Shown one piece after another: positions 1-10,359 of a stretch of DNA of 64,000 bases (positions within the stretch are counted from its first letter, which is position 1; the number at the start of each line of letters is the position of its first letter). The DNA comes from Ramlibacter lithotrophicus (GTDB taxonomy: Bacteria; Pseudomonadota; Gammaproteobacteria; Burkholderiales; Burkholderiaceae_C), in contig NZ_VTOX01000003.1 of the NCBI RefSeq assembly GCF_012184415.1, forward strand, positions 62,001-126,000. Direction: 5' to 3'. A program made the position numbers and the translations under genes. Below the pieces are notes generated by a model, which saw nothing but the letters and a program-made list of their open reading frames with translations, was not told the DNA's origin and did no database searches.

Positions 1-50
1 GTGCGGGCGACGGTCAGGCCGGACAGGCCGGTGGAGAACAGAGTGGACAT
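1..50 (-). CDS. flgK: Flagellar hook-associated protein 1 (FlgK), N-terminal fragment
   Basis: Only the first 16 codons are in the window; the gene continues beyond base 1. They read MSTLFSTGLSGLTVAR, the usual beginning of FlgK, the first hook-filament junction protein, whose N-terminal helix belongs to the rod/hook/HAP axial family. FlgK normally follows flgJ directly. Here it follows a 12-kb block of chemoreceptor genes. A sigma-28-type -10 element lies about 65 bases upstream. The call rests on 16 residues plus position, so it is likely but not certain. Confidence 0.75.
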   Translation of the reverse strand, partial: MSTLFSTGLSGLTVAR

Positions 51-114
51 GGAACCTGGCTTTCGGATGCTGTCGTGGCGGTGGCGCCCGTCGCGCGGGC
101 TCCCCTATTGCTGT

Positions 115-122
115 TTATCGGC
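115..122 (-). promoter_or_regulatory. Sigma-28 (FliA) -10-like element before flgK
   Basis: The minus strand reads GCCGATAA, the enterobacterial FliA -10 consensus, about 65 bases before the flgK start. I do not find a TAAA -35 at the expected 15-base spacing, so this is a half-site match. It would let flgK be made late and independently of the long upstream operon. Confidence 0.45.
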
Positions 123-150
123 ACGTTCCGCACGGCCGACAGGACGCGCG

Positions 151-1899
151 TCAAAACTCGGTCCACTCGTCCTTGCCGGCCCCGGCCATGACCGGCCCTC
201 GCTGCCCGGCCCGCCGGGTCCCCGCTTCGGCCGCGACCGGTGCCGCCTCGGGCTGGGACGCCGGCCTGGCGACCAGCGGCTTGCGCGGCGGCAGCCCTGG
301 CGGGCGATGCAACGGCCGCGAGCCGGCCACGGGCAACTCCGGGCGTTCGGTCGCGGTGGCGCCGACGTCCACCTTGAACACGCTCACCGCCTGCACCAGC
401 GCGCCGGCCTGCCCGCGCATGGACTGCGCCGCGGCCGAGGCTTCCTCGACCAGCGCCGCGTTCTGCTGCGTCACCTGGTCCATCTGCGTGATCGCCTGAT
501 TGACCTGCTCGATCCCGCGCGTCTGCTCCTGGCTGGCCGCCGCGATCTCGGCCATGATGTCGCTCACCCGCCTGATGCTGGCGACGACCTCCTGCATGGT
601 CTGCCCGGCGTCGGCGACGAGCCGGCTGCCTTCGCCCACCTTGCCCGCCGAATCGTCGATCAGGCCCTTGATCTCGCGCGCTGCCGCCGCCGAGCGCTGG
701 GCCAGGCTGCGCACCTCCTGCGCGACCACCGCGAAACCGCGCCCCTGCTCGCCCGCGCGCGCCGCTTCCACCGCAGCGTTCAGCGCCAGGATGTTGGTCT
801 GGAAGGAAATTCCGTCGATGACGGCGATGATGTCCGTCACCTTGCGGGACGATTCGTTGATCGACGCCATCGTTGCCACGACCTGACCGACCACCGTGCC
901 GCCCCGGGCGGCAACCTCGGACGCGGACTGGGCCAGCCGGTTGGCCTGCGCCGCGTTCTCCGCGTTCTGCTTCACCGTCCCGGTCAGCTCCTCCATCGAG
1001 GCTGCCGTCTCCTCGAGCGAGGCCGCCTGCTCCTCGGTGCGCTGCGACAGGTCCTGGTTGCCGGCAGCGATCTGGTGGGACGCGGTCGAGATCGCCTCGC
1101 TGCTGGTGCGGACGTCGCCGACGATGCGTCCCAGCGAGTCGTTCATGTGCCTGAGCGCCTCGAGGAGCGCCCCGGTCTCGTCGCTGGCCCCGGCATCGAT
1201 CGAGTTCGTGAGGTCGCCGGCGGCGATCTGCTGCGCGACGTCCCTGGCCGCCCCGATCGGACGCACGATGAGCCGGCTCATCGCGATGGCCGTGGCGGCC
1301 GAGACGGCGAGCGCGAGCACGAGGATCACGCCGAGCGCCAGCACGAGCTGCCGGAACGCCTGGCCCGCGGCCTCGTACTGCTCGCTGGCCAGGCGCGTCT
1401 CCAGGGCCACGAGCTGGTTCAGGTCCTTGAGCAGCGCCTGGAAACCGCCGTCGGCCGTCTGCATCGCGCTCATGCCCGTTTCCACCGCGACGGAACTGAG
1501 GTCGATCGCGGTCTCGATGTCGGTGCGGTATTTTTCCAGCTTCTTCACCGCGGCCTGGGCGAGCTGCCGCTCCTCGGGAAGGAGGCGCTCGTCGGCACCG
1601 AAGCGCCCCACCGCCTTGATCACGGCGGTCACCTTGGCCTGCTGGTCGTCCGCGACCTGCTTGATCCTGTCTTCCTTCAGGTTGTTGATCCACGTCAGCA
1701 GGCGGTACACGTTGGAATGCACCTCGCTGATCGCCTGCGACGAGTTCGCGGCGAGCTGGTAGCTGCCGAACCGCAGGTTGTACATGTCGCCGAGCGCCGC
1801 CTGCTGCCGGGTCATCACGCCGTAGGAGACGGCGCCCAGCAGCGCCAGGAACGCGATCGCGACGGCCGGGGCGGCCACCACCTTGTGCCACACTTTCAT
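151..1899 (-). CDS. Methyl-accepting chemotaxis protein (receptor A)
   Basis: This 582-residue transmembrane chemoreceptor senses a ligand in the periplasm and controls CheA through CheW. Residues 8-30 form TM1, about 31-183 a helical ligand-binding domain of four-helix-bundle type, 184-208 TM2, then a HAMP domain. A long coiled-coil signalling domain follows, with the conserved hairpin tip [20 protein letters not shown] near residue 385. The last residues, DEWTEF, fit the aromatic-x-x-aromatic pattern of a CheR/CheB docking tail. Its signalling domain is the most diverged of the group between flgJ and flgK. The ligand cannot be told from sequence. It lies 100 bases before flgK. Confidence 0.95.
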   Translation of the reverse strand: MKVWHKVVAAPAVAIAFLALLGAVSYGVMTRQQAALGDMYNLRFGSYQLAANSSQAISEVHSNVYRLLTWINNLKEDRIKQVADDQQAKVTAVIKAVGRFGADERLLPEERQLAQAAVKKLEKYRTDIETAIDLSSVAVETGMSAMQTADGGFQALLKDLNQLVALETRLASEQYEAAGQAFRQLVLALGVILVLALAVSAATAIAMSRLIVRPIGAARDVAQQIAAGDLTNSIDAGASDETGALLEALRHMNDSLGRIVGDVRTSSEAISTASHQIAAGNQDLSQRTEEQAASLEETAASMEELTGTVKQNAENAAQANRLAQSASEVAARGGTVVGQVVATMASINESSRKVTDIIAVIDGISFQTNILALNAAVEAARAGEQGRGFAVVAQEVRSLAQRSAAAAREIKGLIDDSAGKVGEGSRLVADAGQTMQEVVASIRRVSDIMAEIAAASQEQTRGIEQVNQAITQMDQVTQQNAALVEEASAAAQSMRGQAGALVQAVSVFKVDVGATATERPELPVAGSRPLHRPPGLPPRKPLVARPASQPEAAPVAAEAGTRRAGQRGPVMAGAGKDEWTEF

Positions 1900-1999
1900 G
1901 GTCTTTCCTCGGCACCGCCGCGGTGCCTGACTGGCGCGGGCGCGCGCCGAACCGGTCGGTCGGCGGCAGGCGGGCGCCGCCCGCGCGCCGCCGTCGTGC

Positions 2000-2467
2000 T
2001 TACTTGTAGATGCCGCCGCAGACGACCGTGTCGTCGAGACGCTCGCAATACGCCGTCTTCGGCTCGACCTTCTTGCTGACCGGATTGAGGAACTTGTAGT
2101 CGGTCCAGAAGCTGCCCTTGGTCTTGGCCCACTCGACGCGCTCCTTGATGTACTCCTTGCCGTCGGTGTCCTTCAGGTCGATCACCATCTTGCCGACCAT
2201 CTTCTCGTTGGTGCCGTGGGCGACGGCCCTGCCGTCCAGCTGGTGCACGGCCAGGTACAGGTCACGGTCGTGGAACTGGGCATTGGACTTGTCGTTGATG
2301 GCGGCGTAGCCCTTGTCCTTGCCGTTGGCCTTGATGAACGCCACTCCCTTCTTGACCATTGCTTCCGCTTCCTTGGCGGTGGCCGCGCCTTCCGCGCTCC
2401 ACGCGGGGCCGGCGGCGAGCAGCGCGCCGAGCACGAGGGCGGCGGGCATGGCGAATGTGGTCTTCAT
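2000..2467 (-). CDS. Periplasmic stand-alone Cache-domain protein
   Basis: A 155-residue secreted protein. Residues 1-27 are a signal peptide ([20 protein letters not shown], cleavage near WSA/EG). The rest looks like a single Cache (sCache_2-type) ligand-binding fold, with [15 protein letters not shown] and the typical [10 protein letters not shown] segment, and no transmembrane or signalling part. Two cysteines near the end ([14 protein letters not shown]) could form a disulfide. The ATG at 2467 is chosen because AGGAG precedes it at good spacing; an in-frame extension to 2632 lacks a signal peptide and a binding site. It sits between two chemoreceptor genes, so it may present ligands to them, but that role is inference. 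Confidence 0.85.
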   Translation of the reverse strand: MKTTFAMPAALVLGALLAAGPAWSAEGAATAKEAEAMVKKGVAFIKANGKDKGYAAINDKSNAQFHDRDLYLAVHQLDGRAVAHGTNEKMVGKMVIDLKDTDGKEYIKERVEWAKTKGSFWTDYKFLNPVSKKVEPKTAYCERLDDTVVCGGIYK

Positions 2468-2680
2468 CGGGGCTTCTCCTTCTCTCACGGTTGAAAAAAA
2501 TCTTGGCGGCGTTGCGCCGTGAATGCCGTCGCGCGCGTGCGGGGCCACGCGGCGCGCCCGGGCACGCGAGGTCCCGGCATCAATGTACGGGGCTGCCACG
2601 GGTTCCAAATGGCCGAACACCGGGGCATTCATCGCGCTCTTCCGCGGCGGCTGCGCCTTCGTCGTGCAGCCGGCGCGGGA
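2468..2680. other. Intergenic region with a weak terminator-like hairpin
   Basis: A 213-base gap between receptor B and the Cache gene. Reading the minus strand, a 5-bp stem with a 3-base loop (2507-2519) is followed six bases later by seven T residues (2500-2494), just before the Cache-gene ribosome binding site. The distance from stem to T run is poor for an intrinsic terminator. It may be a partial terminator or only chance. Nothing else recognisable is present. Confidence 0.3.
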
Positions 2681-4408
2681 CTAGAACTCGCGCCACTCGC
2701 CTGCTTCTGCGACGGCGGCCACCGCGAGCTGCGGCTGCGGCGGCACCGCCCTTGCCGGCCTGGCCCGCTCGAGCCTGCGCTGCGGCGCTGGCGGCGCCCG
2801 GTGTCCAGACGCCGCGGCCTGGACGGCGGCCGGTTCGACGCGCGGCGCCGGGCCGCCCTGCAGCTTGAACACGCTCACCGCCTGCACCAGCGCGCCGGCC
2901 TGCTCGCGCATGGACTGCGCCGCCGCCGAAGCCTCCTCCACCAGCGCCGCGTTCTGCTGCGTCACCTGGTCCATCTGCGTGATCGCCTGATTGACCTGCT
3001 CGATGCCGCGCGTCTGCTCGGCGCTGGCCGCCGCGATCTCGCCCATGATGTCCGTCACCCGCCTGATGCTGCCGACGATCTCGTCCATCGTCGCGCCGGC
3101 CTGGCCGACCAGTTCGCTGCCGGTATCCACCTTGCTGACGGAGTCGTCGATCAGCGCCTTGATCTCCTTGGCGGCCGCCGCCGATCGCTGCGCCAGGCTG
3201 CGAACTTCCGAGGCCACCACGGCAAAGCCGCGGCCCTGCTCGCCGGCGCGCGCCGCCTCCACCGCCGCGTTGAGCGCCAGGATGTTGGTCTGGAACGCGA
3301 TCCCGTCGATCACCGTGATGATGTCGGCGATCTTGCGCGAGGCGGCGTTGATGCCCCCCATCGTGTCGACCACCTGTCCGACCACTGAGCCGCCCTTGAC
3401 GGCCACTTCCGAGGCCAGCTGCGCCAGCTGGTTGGCCTGGCGGGCGTTGTCCGCGTTCTGCTTCACCGTCCCGGTCAGCTCCTCCATGGACGCGGCCGTC
3501 TCCTCGAGCGAGGCCGCCTGCTCCTCGGTGCGCTGCGACAGGTCCTGGTTGCCCGAGGCAATCTGGCCCGAGGCGGTGGAGATCGCGTCGGTGCCCTGCC
3601 GCACGTCCCGCACGATGTCCGTCAGGCTGGCCTGCATCGCAGCCAGCGACCCCAGCAGGGCGGCGACCTCGTCCTTGCCCTGGACCGAGATGCGGCGGCT
3701 CAGGTCGCCCTTGGCGACGCCGTCGGCAATCTCTGCCGCTCGCCGCAGCGGACCGGTGATGCTGAGAGTCAACCGCCAGGCCAGCACCAGGGCAAGCGCG
3801 ACGGCAACCCCGCCGGACGCGAGCAGCAGCGTCGTGGCCTGCGCCCGCAGTTCCCGCGTGCGCCGGGCTGCCGCATCGAGGTCACGGCGCTCCAACTCGA
3901 CCATTTCCTGCACCGCCGCGATGTAGGCCGTCGAGGTGGGTTCGAACTTCTCGGCGAAGATCTTGCTGGCGGCCTCGACGTCGCCGGCCCCCTTGGCCTT
4001 GGCGACCTCGTCGCGCGAGGTCAGGTAAGCCTTGCGGATCTGGCCGATCTTGTCGAAACGCTCGCGCTTTTCGGCCGTGTCCAGCGCCCCTTCCAGGAAC
4101 TTTTGCAGCACGGTGGTTTCCTGCACCGCTTTGGCGGTGATAGGCGCAAAGTAGGCCACCAACCCCGCGTCGCTGCTCTTCGCAATGGCCGCTGCCCGCT
4201 GAACGCCGTTCGAAGTGTTGCGCATCCAGTCGGACCACGCGCGTTCGATCTTGATGTTCTTCTCCACCATCGCGTCGATCTCCACGCCCAGCTGCCGCAT
4301 GCGCACTGCCGCGATCAGGCTGCTCCCGACGAACAGCAGCAGGATCAGGGCGATGAACAGCGTGAGGCGTTTGCCGATGGAAAGACTACTGAGAGACACG
4401 AAAAACAC
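2681..4408 (-). CDS. Methyl-accepting chemotaxis protein (receptor B)
   Basis: A 575-residue receptor. TM1 covers about residues 13-35, a four-helix-type periplasmic sensor about 36-190, TM2 191-217, then HAMP and the signalling coiled coil with the conserved hairpin [20 protein letters not shown]. It ends in GEWREF, matching a CheR/CheB docking tail. The signalling-domain DNA at 2934-3559 is identical to that of receptor C, while about 105 bases at 2819-2924 (tail and linker) match receptor D, so this gene is a patchwork. The sensor domain is unlike the others. The ATG at 4408 has a poor ribosome binding site; a GTG three codons downstream is possible. Confidence 0.95.
   Translation of the reverse strand: MFFVSLSSLSIGKRLTLFIALILLLFVGSSLIAAVRMRQLGVEIDAMVEKNIKIERAWSDWMRNTSNGVQRAAAIAKSSDAGLVAYFAPITAKAVQETTVLQKFLEGALDTAEKRERFDKIGQIRKAYLTSRDEVAKAKGAGDVEAASKIFAEKFEPTSTAYIAAVQEMVELERRDLDAAARRTRELRAQATTLLLASGGVAVALALVLAWRLTLSITGPLRRAAEIADGVAKGDLSRRISVQGKDEVAALLGSLAAMQASLTDIVRDVRQGTDAISTASGQIASGNQDLSQRTEEQAASLEETAASMEELTGTVKQNADNARQANQLAQLASEVAVKGGSVVGQVVDTMGGINAASRKIADIITVIDGIAFQTNILALNAAVEAARAGEQGRGFAVVASEVRSLAQRSAAAAKEIKALIDDSVSKVDTGSELVGQAGATMDEIVGSIRRVTDIMGEIAAASAEQTRGIEQVNQAITQMDQVTQQNAALVEEASAAAQSMREQAGALVQAVSVFKLQGGPAPRVEPAAVQAAASGHRAPPAPQRRLERARPARAVPPQPQLAVAAVAEAGEWREF
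2934..3559 (-). repeat. Signalling-domain repeat, copy 1 (identical to 4747-5372)
   Basis: By line-by-line comparison these 626 bases are identical to 4747-5372 at a constant offset of 1813. They encode most of the methyl-accepting signalling domain of receptor B. The flanks diverge at once at synonymous sites, which is typical of a recombination or gene-conversion tract. Confidence 0.85.
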
Positions 4409-4487
4409 TCCGATGGGTTTGGAAGGAAGAAGGGATGTCAGGTCGCCGCCGTGGGCGGGCGTGCGGTGGCGGCCGCGCCGTAGTGGA

Positions 4488-6206
4488 TCAGAACTCGGCC
4501 CACTCGTCCTTGCCGCTCGCGGCGAGCGCCGGTTCGCGTTGGCCCGCGGGAATGGCTTTCTGCGCCGTGGCCGCGAGCTTTCCGGCCGCCGGATGCGCGG
4601 CGGCCACGCGCCGGGCAGCCGCTTGCGCAGGCCTGGCCGCCGGCGCGAGGGACCGGACCGTGGCCATTGCGTCCACCTTGAACACGCTCACCGCCTGCAC
4701 CAGCGCGCCGGCCTGCTCGCGCATGGACTGCGCCGCGGCCGAGGCTTCCTCCACCAGCGCCGCGTTCTGCTGCGTCACCTGGTCCATCTGCGTGATCGCC
4801 TGATTGACCTGCTCGATGCCGCGCGTCTGCTCGGCGCTGGCCGCCGCGATCTCGCCCATGATGTCCGTCACCCGCCTGATGCTGCCGACGATCTCGTCCA
4901 TCGTCGCGCCGGCCTGGCCGACCAGTTCGCTGCCGGTATCCACCTTGCTGACGGAGTCGTCGATCAGCGCCTTGATCTCCTTGGCGGCCGCCGCCGATCG
5001 CTGCGCCAGGCTGCGAACTTCCGAGGCCACCACGGCAAAGCCGCGGCCCTGCTCGCCGGCGCGCGCCGCCTCCACCGCCGCGTTGAGCGCCAGGATGTTG
5101 GTCTGGAACGCGATCCCGTCGATCACCGTGATGATGTCGGCGATCTTGCGCGAGGCGGCGTTGATGCCCCCCATCGTGTCGACCACCTGTCCGACCACTG
5201 AGCCGCCCTTGACGGCCACTTCCGAGGCCAGCTGCGCCAGCTGGTTGGCCTGGCGGGCGTTGTCCGCGTTCTGCTTCACCGTCCCGGTCAGCTCCTCCAT
5301 GGACGCGGCCGTCTCCTCGAGCGAGGCCGCCTGCTCCTCGGTGCGCTGCGACAGGTCCTGGTTGCCCGAGGCGATCTGGCCCGAGGCGGTGGAGATCGCG
5401 TCGGTGCCGGCGCGGACCTGCGCCACCACCTGCGCGAGGGAACCGCTCATGTCCTTGAGCGACTGCAGCAGCTGTCCGGTTTCGTCGCGTGAATCCACCG
5501 CGACCGTCGTGGTGAGGTCGCCGGCGGCGACTGTTTCGGCCAATGCCACCGCCCGTCTCAACGGGCGGGTGATCGCGCGGGTGAGTGTCCAGGCGACGGC
5601 GAGCCCGAGCAGCACCGCGGCGGCGCCGACGACGACCAGGACAAGCTCGCCCCGCTGGCGCAGGTGCTCGATTTTGCCGGCGGATGCCGCGGCGTCCTTG
5701 ACCTGCATCTCCACCATCGCTGTGAGGTCCGCCTCGTACGCAGCGACGGCGGGGACCAGCCCCTGCTCCACGAGCTGCCGCGCCTGGGCCGTGTTGCCGT
5801 CGGCCTTGGCCTTCATGACGGCCTTGCGCGCATCCAGATACGCGGCGCGCTTGTTGGCGATCTGCGCCATCAGCGCCTTTTCCTCTGCCGTGGAGATCAT
5901 GGACTCGAGCTTCTTCTGGTGCCCGGAAATCTGCGCGGACGCGGCACTGATCTCCTTCTGCAGGAACGCTTCGAGGTCCTGATCGCTGGTCTTTGCCATC
6001 GCGACCGTCCGCGCCAGGTTGGCGACCGTCCCCTGAAGCCACTCCCTTGCCACCCGCTCCATGGGCACGGCCCGGTCCACCAGCTCCCCGGTTGCCTGTC
6101 CGATGAACATGAAGCTGAACACGCCGATGACGGACGACGCCGTCAGAAGTGCGAGCACGAGCCCAAAGCCAAGCGCCATCCGCGTGGCGATCTTCCAGTT
6201 CTTCAT
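4488..6206 (-). CDS. Methyl-accepting chemotaxis protein (receptor C)
   Basis: A 572-residue receptor starting [20 protein letters not shown]. The ATG at 6206 is preceded by GGGAGG; a 29-residue in-frame extension is rejected because it would place charged sequence before TM1. TM1 is about residues 10-32, the periplasmic four-helix-type sensor 33-184, and TM2 185-207, followed by HAMP and a signalling domain whose DNA is identical to receptor B over 626 bases. It ends in KDEWAEF, a docking-tail match. Among the sensors, this one most resembles receptor H, which lacks part of it (compare [14 protein letters not shown] here with [14 protein letters not shown] there). Confidence 0.95.
   Translation of the reverse strand: MKNWKIATRMALGFGLVLALLTASSVIGVFSFMFIGQATGELVDRAVPMERVAREWLQGTVANLARTVAMAKTSDQDLEAFLQKEISAASAQISGHQKKLESMISTAEEKALMAQIANKRAAYLDARKAVMKAKADGNTAQARQLVEQGLVPAVAAYEADLTAMVEMQVKDAAASAGKIEHLRQRGELVLVVVGAAAVLLGLAVAWTLTRAITRPLRRAVALAETVAAGDLTTTVAVDSRDETGQLLQSLKDMSGSLAQVVAQVRAGTDAISTASGQIASGNQDLSQRTEEQAASLEETAASMEELTGTVKQNADNARQANQLAQLASEVAVKGGSVVGQVVDTMGGINAASRKIADIITVIDGIAFQTNILALNAAVEAARAGEQGRGFAVVASEVRSLAQRSAAAAKEIKALIDDSVSKVDTGSELVGQAGATMDEIVGSIRRVTDIMGEIAAASAEQTRGIEQVNQAITQMDQVTQQNAALVEEASAAAQSMREQAGALVQAVSVFKVDAMATVRSLAPAARPAQAAARRVAAAHPAAGKLAATAQKAIPAGQREPALAASGKDEWAEF
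4747..5372 (-). repeat. Signalling-domain repeat, copy 2 (identical to 2934-3559)
   Basis: This is the partner of the 626-base tract in receptor B. The first mismatch beyond the right end is at 5373 (g here, a at 3560). The tract stops short of the HAMP domain, so only the CheA/CheW-interacting and methylated part is shared. Confidence 0.85.
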
Positions 6207-6277
6207 TTGTGACTTCCCTCCCTTTGTTGATGCTTGGGCAGTTGCCGTGCTGCGCCGTGCGGCACTGCCCTTCCCGG

Positions 6278-7993
6278 CTAGGACGCTCTCCACTCGCCTG
6301 CTTCACCGGCGGCGGCCGCCGCGAGCCCGGGCTGCAGCGGATCCGGCCTGGCGGGCCGGGGCCGCGCCAGCGCGGCGCGCGCCGGCTGGTCGCGGCGGAG
6401 CGGCGGCTCGGGCTGGACGGCGGCCGGTTCGACGCGCGGCGCCGGGCCGCCCTGCAGCTTGAACACGCTCACCGCCTGCACCAGCGCGCCGGCCTGCTCG
6501 CGCATGGACTGCGCCGCGGCCGAGGCTTCCTCCACCAGCGCCGCGTTCTGCTGCGTCACCTGGTCCATCTGCGTGATCGCCTGGTTGACCTGCTCGATGC
6601 CGCGCGTCTGCTCCTGGCTGGCCGCCGCGATCTCGCCCATGATGTCCGTCACCCGCCTGATGCTGCCGACGATCTCCTGCATGGTCTGGCCGGCCTGATC
6701 GACCAGCTGGCTGCCCGCGTCCACCTTGCCTACCGAGTCGTCGATGAGCGCCTTGATCTCCTTGGCGGCCGCCGCCGATCGCTGCGCCAGGCTGCGAACT
6801 TCCGAGGCCACCACGGCAAAGCCGCGGCCCTGTTCGCCGGCGCGCGCCGCCTCCACCGCCGCGTTGAGCGCGAGGATGTTGGTCTGGAACGCGATGCCGT
6901 CGATCACGCCGATGATGTCGGCGATCTTGCGCGACGCGGCGTTGATGCCCGCCATGGTGTCCACGACCTGCCCGACCACCGCGCCGCCCTTCACCGCGAC
7001 TTCCGACGCCGATCGCGCCAGCTGGTTGGCCTGGCGCGCGTTCTCGGCGTTCTGCTTCACGGTCCCGGTCAGCTCCTCCATGGACGCGGCCGTCTCCTCG
7101 AGCGAGGCCGCCTGCTCCTCGGTGCGCTGCGACAGGTCCTGGTTGCCCGAGGCGATCTGGCCCGAGGCGGTAGAGATCGCATCGGTGCCGGCGCGGACGT
7201 CGGTGACCACCGTCACCAGGCTGTCGGCCATGTGCTGCAGCGCCTGGAGCAATTGCGCCGCTTCGTCGCGGCCCCGCCCGTCGAGCCGCAGCCGGAGGTC
7301 GCCGGTCGCGACGGTTTCGGCGACCTGCACCGCTTCGCGCAGCGGCCGGGTGATGGACCTGGAGATGGCGACCGCCGCGCCGGCGCCAAGCGCGATGGCC
7401 AGGGCGCAGATGGCGAGCACCAGGGTGCGCGAGCGCAGGTAGTCCGCGCGCGCCTCGGCCGCACCGGCCTGCGCCGTCGCCTGCGCGTGCCGCACGATTT
7501 CGTCCGTCAAGGCGATCAGCTTGCGGCCGGAGGGTTCCGACTGGGTGATGAACAGCTCGGAAGCCTGGGCAGGACTGCCCTGGTCGGCCAGCTCCAGCAA
7601 CCGGTTGTTGACCGGTACCGCCGGCTTGAGCTCCGCATCCAGCCGTTGCAGCAGACCCTTGATCGTGTCGTCGGGCGCGTTCTCCAGCAGCGCCTTCTTC
7701 GCGTTGCCGTAGCGCTGCCGGGCCCCGCCGATGTTGGCCTTCTGCGCATCGCGCGCCTCCTTGTTGCCGGCCTGCACGATGATGCTCATGCTGAGCATGA
7801 TGTCGCGGATGCCGGCCGCGACCGTGGTCGCGTGCAGCACCTGGGCCGAGTTCCTGTCCACGATCGTGTCCAGGCGCTGCTGCATGTTCGTCATGGTGAC
7901 GACGCCGAAGGCGCCGACGGCGGCGAGCAGCACCAGCAGCAGGCCGAAGCCAGCGCCGAGGCGCGCACCGATCTTCCAGTTCCGGAAACCCAT
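6278..7993 (-). CDS. Methyl-accepting chemotaxis protein (receptor D) with altered C-terminal tail
   Basis: A 571-residue receptor. TM1 is about residues 10-32, the four-helix-type sensor 33-188, and TM2 190-210, then HAMP and the signalling domain with hairpin [24 protein letters not shown] precedes the ATG. The last six residues are GEWRAS, whereas receptor B, which shares the adjoining tail sequence, ends GEWREF. The docking tail has therefore lost its terminal aromatic residue through changes in its last two codons. If the tail matters here, this receptor would rely on neighbours in the array for methylation. The 3' half of its signalling domain matches receptor E closely. Confidence 0.95.
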   Translation of the reverse strand: MGFRNWKIGARLGAGFGLLLVLLAAVGAFGVVTMTNMQQRLDTIVDRNSAQVLHATTVAAGIRDIMLSMSIIVQAGNKEARDAQKANIGGARQRYGNAKKALLENAPDDTIKGLLQRLDAELKPAVPVNNRLLELADQGSPAQASELFITQSEPSGRKLIALTDEIVRHAQATAQAGAAEARADYLRSRTLVLAICALAIALGAGAAVAISRSITRPLREAVQVAETVATGDLRLRLDGRGRDEAAQLLQALQHMADSLVTVVTDVRAGTDAISTASGQIASGNQDLSQRTEEQAASLEETAASMEELTGTVKQNAENARQANQLARSASEVAVKGGAVVGQVVDTMAGINAASRKIADIIGVIDGIAFQTNILALNAAVEAARAGEQGRGFAVVASEVRSLAQRSAAAAKEIKALIDDSVGKVDAGSQLVDQAGQTMQEIVGSIRRVTDIMGEIAAASQEQTRGIEQVNQAITQMDQVTQQNAALVEEASAAAQSMREQAGALVQAVSVFKLQGGPAPRVEPAAVQPEPPLRRDQPARAALARPRPARPDPLQPGLAAAAAGEAGEWRAS

Positions 7994-8042
7994 TTGTCTT
8001 CTCCAGGTGATGTTCTGAACCCGAACGGCGCAACGGCGCCGC

Positions 8043-9749
8043 TCAGAACTCGGCCCATTCGTTCTTGTCTGTTTTCGCCGTTACCGGTTCGCGCCGCGCC
8101 GCGGACGGCATTGCGCGTTGAGCCGGCGCCGCGAGCTTTTTCGCCACCGGCGGTACAGCCACGCGCGTCGCCGCCGCAGGCGCGCCGACGCCCGCTTCCG
8201 GCCGGGTCGCGCGCTGCACGGCCTCGCCGTCCAACTTGAAGACGCTCACCGCCTGTACCAGCGCGCCGGCCTGCTCGCGCATGGACTGCGCCGCCGCCGA
8301 GGCTTCCTCCACCAGCGCCGCGTTCTGCTGCGTCACCTGGTCCATCTGCGTGATCGCCTGGTTCACCTGCTCGATCCCGCGCGTCTGCTCCTGGCTGGCC
8401 GCCGCGATTTCGCCCATGATGTCCGTCACCCGCCTGATGCTGCCGACGATCTCCTGCATGGTCTGGCCGGCCTGATCGACCAGCTGGCTGCCCGCGTCCA
8501 CCTTGCCTACCGAGTCGTCGATCAGCGCCTTGATCTCCTTGGCGGCCGCCGCCGATCGCTGCGCCAGGCTGCGAACTTCCGAGGCCACCACGGCAAAGCC
8601 CCGGCCCTGTTCCCCGGCGCGCGCCGCCTCCACCGCCGCGTTGAGCGCGAGGATGTTGGTCTGGAACGCGATCCCGTCGATCACCGTGATGATGTCGGCG
8701 ATCTTGCGCGAGGCCGCGTTGATGCCGCCCATGGTGTCGACCACCTGTCCGACCACCGAGCCGCCCTTGACGGCCACTTCCGAGGCCAGCTGCGCCAGCT
8801 GGTTGGCCTGGCGGGCGTTGTCCGCGTTCTGCTTCACCGTGCCGGTCAGCTCCTCCATGGACGCGGCCGTCTCTTCGAGCGAGGCGGCCTGCTCCTCGGT
8901 GCGCTGCGACAGGTCCTGGTTGCCCGAGGCAATCTGGCCGGAGGCGGTGGCGATGGAGTCGGTTCCGGCGCGAACCTGGCCCACCAGGCGCGCGAGGCCC
9001 TCGTTCATCGCCTTGAGTGCCTGCATCAGCTGCCCGGTCTCGTCCGTCGACCCCACCTCGATCCGCGCGGTGAGGTCACCGGCGGCGACAGTCGTGGCGA
9101 TCCGCACGGCGGAGCGCAGGGGCCGCGTGACCGCCCTCGTGATGCCTGCCGCGGATGCGGTCCCCAGCAACAGGATGATGGCCGCCGTCCACAGGAGCGC
9201 GTTGCGGGCGGCCCGCAGGCTCTCCTCCACATGGCCACCGCCCGTCGCGACCATCTGGCGATTGCGCTCGCGCAACGCGGACAAGGCGCCGGCCAGGACC
9301 TTGTCGGCTCCCTGCACCGCCTGGTCGAGCTCGGGCACGGTGGCATCCCTGGCCCGCATTTCCGACAACCTCATCATCCCCGTCCGATAGGTCTTGACCC
9401 CCTCGCCGAGGGTCTTGAGCTGGGCGGCTTCGTCCGGCGAAACCTCCCCGGCCGCGGAGTACCTCGTCAGGGCCGCTTCGATCGCGGCCATGTCGGCCTG
9501 GAAGCGCTTGTCGTAGTCACCACCCCGGATGATGAAATTCTTGAAGTGGTGGATCGCGTCGGTCAATGCCGTCGATGCCTCGTCCAGAGCATCGCGCTTC
9601 TTCAGCACGACCTTGGCAACGTCGTCCCACTCGTCCCGCACGTCGTTCAAGCGGTTGACCGTGGTCGCGACGAGGACGGCCAGCAGCAGGAACACGACGG
9701 CGAATGCCAGGCCCAGCTTGACTGCAATCTTCAGGTTTCCCAATTTCAC
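8043..9749 (-). CDS. Methyl-accepting chemotaxis protein (receptor E)
   Basis: A 568-residue receptor. The GTG at 9749 is chosen because GGAGGG lies eight bases upstream; a TTG at 9764 would put the start inside that site. TM1 is about residues 8-28, the periplasmic helical sensor 29-185, and TM2 186-204, followed by HAMP and the signalling domain. It ends KNEWAEF, a docking-tail match. Its signalling domain is a mosaic: the N-terminal half ([14 protein letters not shown] to [10 protein letters not shown]) matches receptors B and C, while the C-terminal half ([20 protein letters not shown]) matches receptor D. It lies 41 bases downstream of cheW. Confidence 0.95.
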   Translation of the reverse strand: MKLGNLKIAVKLGLAFAVVFLLLAVLVATTVNRLNDVRDEWDDVAKVVLKKRDALDEASTALTDAIHHFKNFIIRGGDYDKRFQADMAAIEAALTRYSAAGEVSPDEAAQLKTLGEGVKTYRTGMMRLSEMRARDATVPELDQAVQGADKVLAGALSALRERNRQMVATGGGHVEESLRAARNALLWTAAIILLLGTASAAGITRAVTRPLRSAVRIATTVAAGDLTARIEVGSTDETGQLMQALKAMNEGLARLVGQVRAGTDSIATASGQIASGNQDLSQRTEEQAASLEETAASMEELTGTVKQNADNARQANQLAQLASEVAVKGGSVVGQVVDTMGGINAASRKIADIITVIDGIAFQTNILALNAAVEAARAGEQGRGFAVVASEVRSLAQRSAAAAKEIKALIDDSVGKVDAGSQLVDQAGQTMQEIVGSIRRVTDIMGEIAAASQEQTRGIEQVNQAITQMDQVTQQNAALVEEASAAAQSMREQAGALVQAVSVFKLDGEAVQRATRPEAGVGAPAAATRVAVPPVAKKLAAPAQRAMPSAARREPVTAKTDKNEWAEF

Positions 9750-9790
9750 GTTGTCGCCCTCCAAGACGAGACCACTGTCGCTGGCGCCTG

Positions 9791-10294
9791 CTACGCCGCC
9801 ACCTTCTCCACCAGTCCCATGTCGTCGCTGGACATCAGCTTGTCGATGTCCACCAGGATCAGCATCCGGTCGTCCAGCGTCCCCAGACCGATCAGGTAGT
9901 CGGTGTCGAGCGCGGCGCCCATCTCGGGCGGCGGCTTGATCTGGTCGGCGTCGAGCGTGATCACGTCCGAGACGCTGTCGACCACCATGCCGACGACGCG
10001 GCCGCGGATGTTCAGCACGATCACCACGGTGAACTGGTCGTACGTCGGCGTGCCGAGGTTGAACCTGATCCTCATGTCGATGATCGGCACGATGATCCCG
10101 CGCAGGTTCACCACGCCCTTGATGTACTCGGGCGCGTTGGCGATGCGGGTCACGGCGTCGTAGCCGCGCAGTTCCTGCACGCGCTGGATATCGATGGCGT
10201 ACTCCTCCTTGCCGAGGGTGAACGTCACGACTTCCAGCCGGCGGTCGTTCGCGGCGGTGGCGTGGGGCCTGGCCCCGGTCAGCGTGTCTTCCAT
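9791..10294 (-). CDS. cheW: Chemotaxis coupling protein CheW
   Basis: A 167-residue CheW, the SH3-like adaptor linking receptor tips to the kinase CheA. Residues 22-160 form one CheW domain, with [20 protein letters not shown] at the start, the conserved [13 protein letters not shown] core and a closing [11 protein letters not shown] strand. The ATG at 10294 is preceded by AAAGGA; a 23-residue in-frame extension reaching 10363 has no such site. It lies between receptors F and E, so this receptor block carries its own coupling protein. No cheA, cheY, cheR or cheB is in the window. Confidence 0.95.
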   Translation of the reverse strand: MEDTLTGARPHATAANDRRLEVVTFTLGKEEYAIDIQRVQELRGYDAVTRIANAPEYIKGVVNLRGIIVPIIDMRIRFNLGTPTYDQFTVVIVLNIRGRVVGMVVDSVSDVITLDADQIKPPPEMGAALDTDYLIGLGTLDDRMLILVDIDKLMSSDDMGLVEKVAA

Positions 10295-10317
10295 GGGTTT
10301 GCGTCCTTTCTCGATGG

Positions 10318-10325
10318 ATATCGGC
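10318..10325 (-). promoter_or_regulatory. Sigma-28-like -10 element before cheW
   Basis: The minus strand reads GCCGATAT, seven of eight matches to the FliA -10 consensus, 24 bases before the cheW ATG. Transcription would start just ahead of the ribosome binding site. No good -35 is seen at the standard distance. The same octamer occurs at 29648-29641 before receptor H. Confidence 0.35.
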
Positions 10326-10359
10326 CGGTTGGCGGAATCGCGCAGGGTCGCGGGTCGGT

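Noticed and set aside
1..2079. A long open reading frame on the plus strand opposite receptor A (and similar ones opposite other receptors, e.g. 6149-8239 and 8118-9899)
   Set aside because: These are mirror frames of GC-rich genes. Their products are arginine/histidine/leucine-rich with no recognisable fold, and they overlap well-supported minus-strand receptors completely.
2465..2632. A longer start for the Cache-domain gene, giving 210 residues
   Set aside because: The extra 55 residues would bury the clear signal peptide inside the protein and lack a ribosome binding site; the ATG at 2467 has both.
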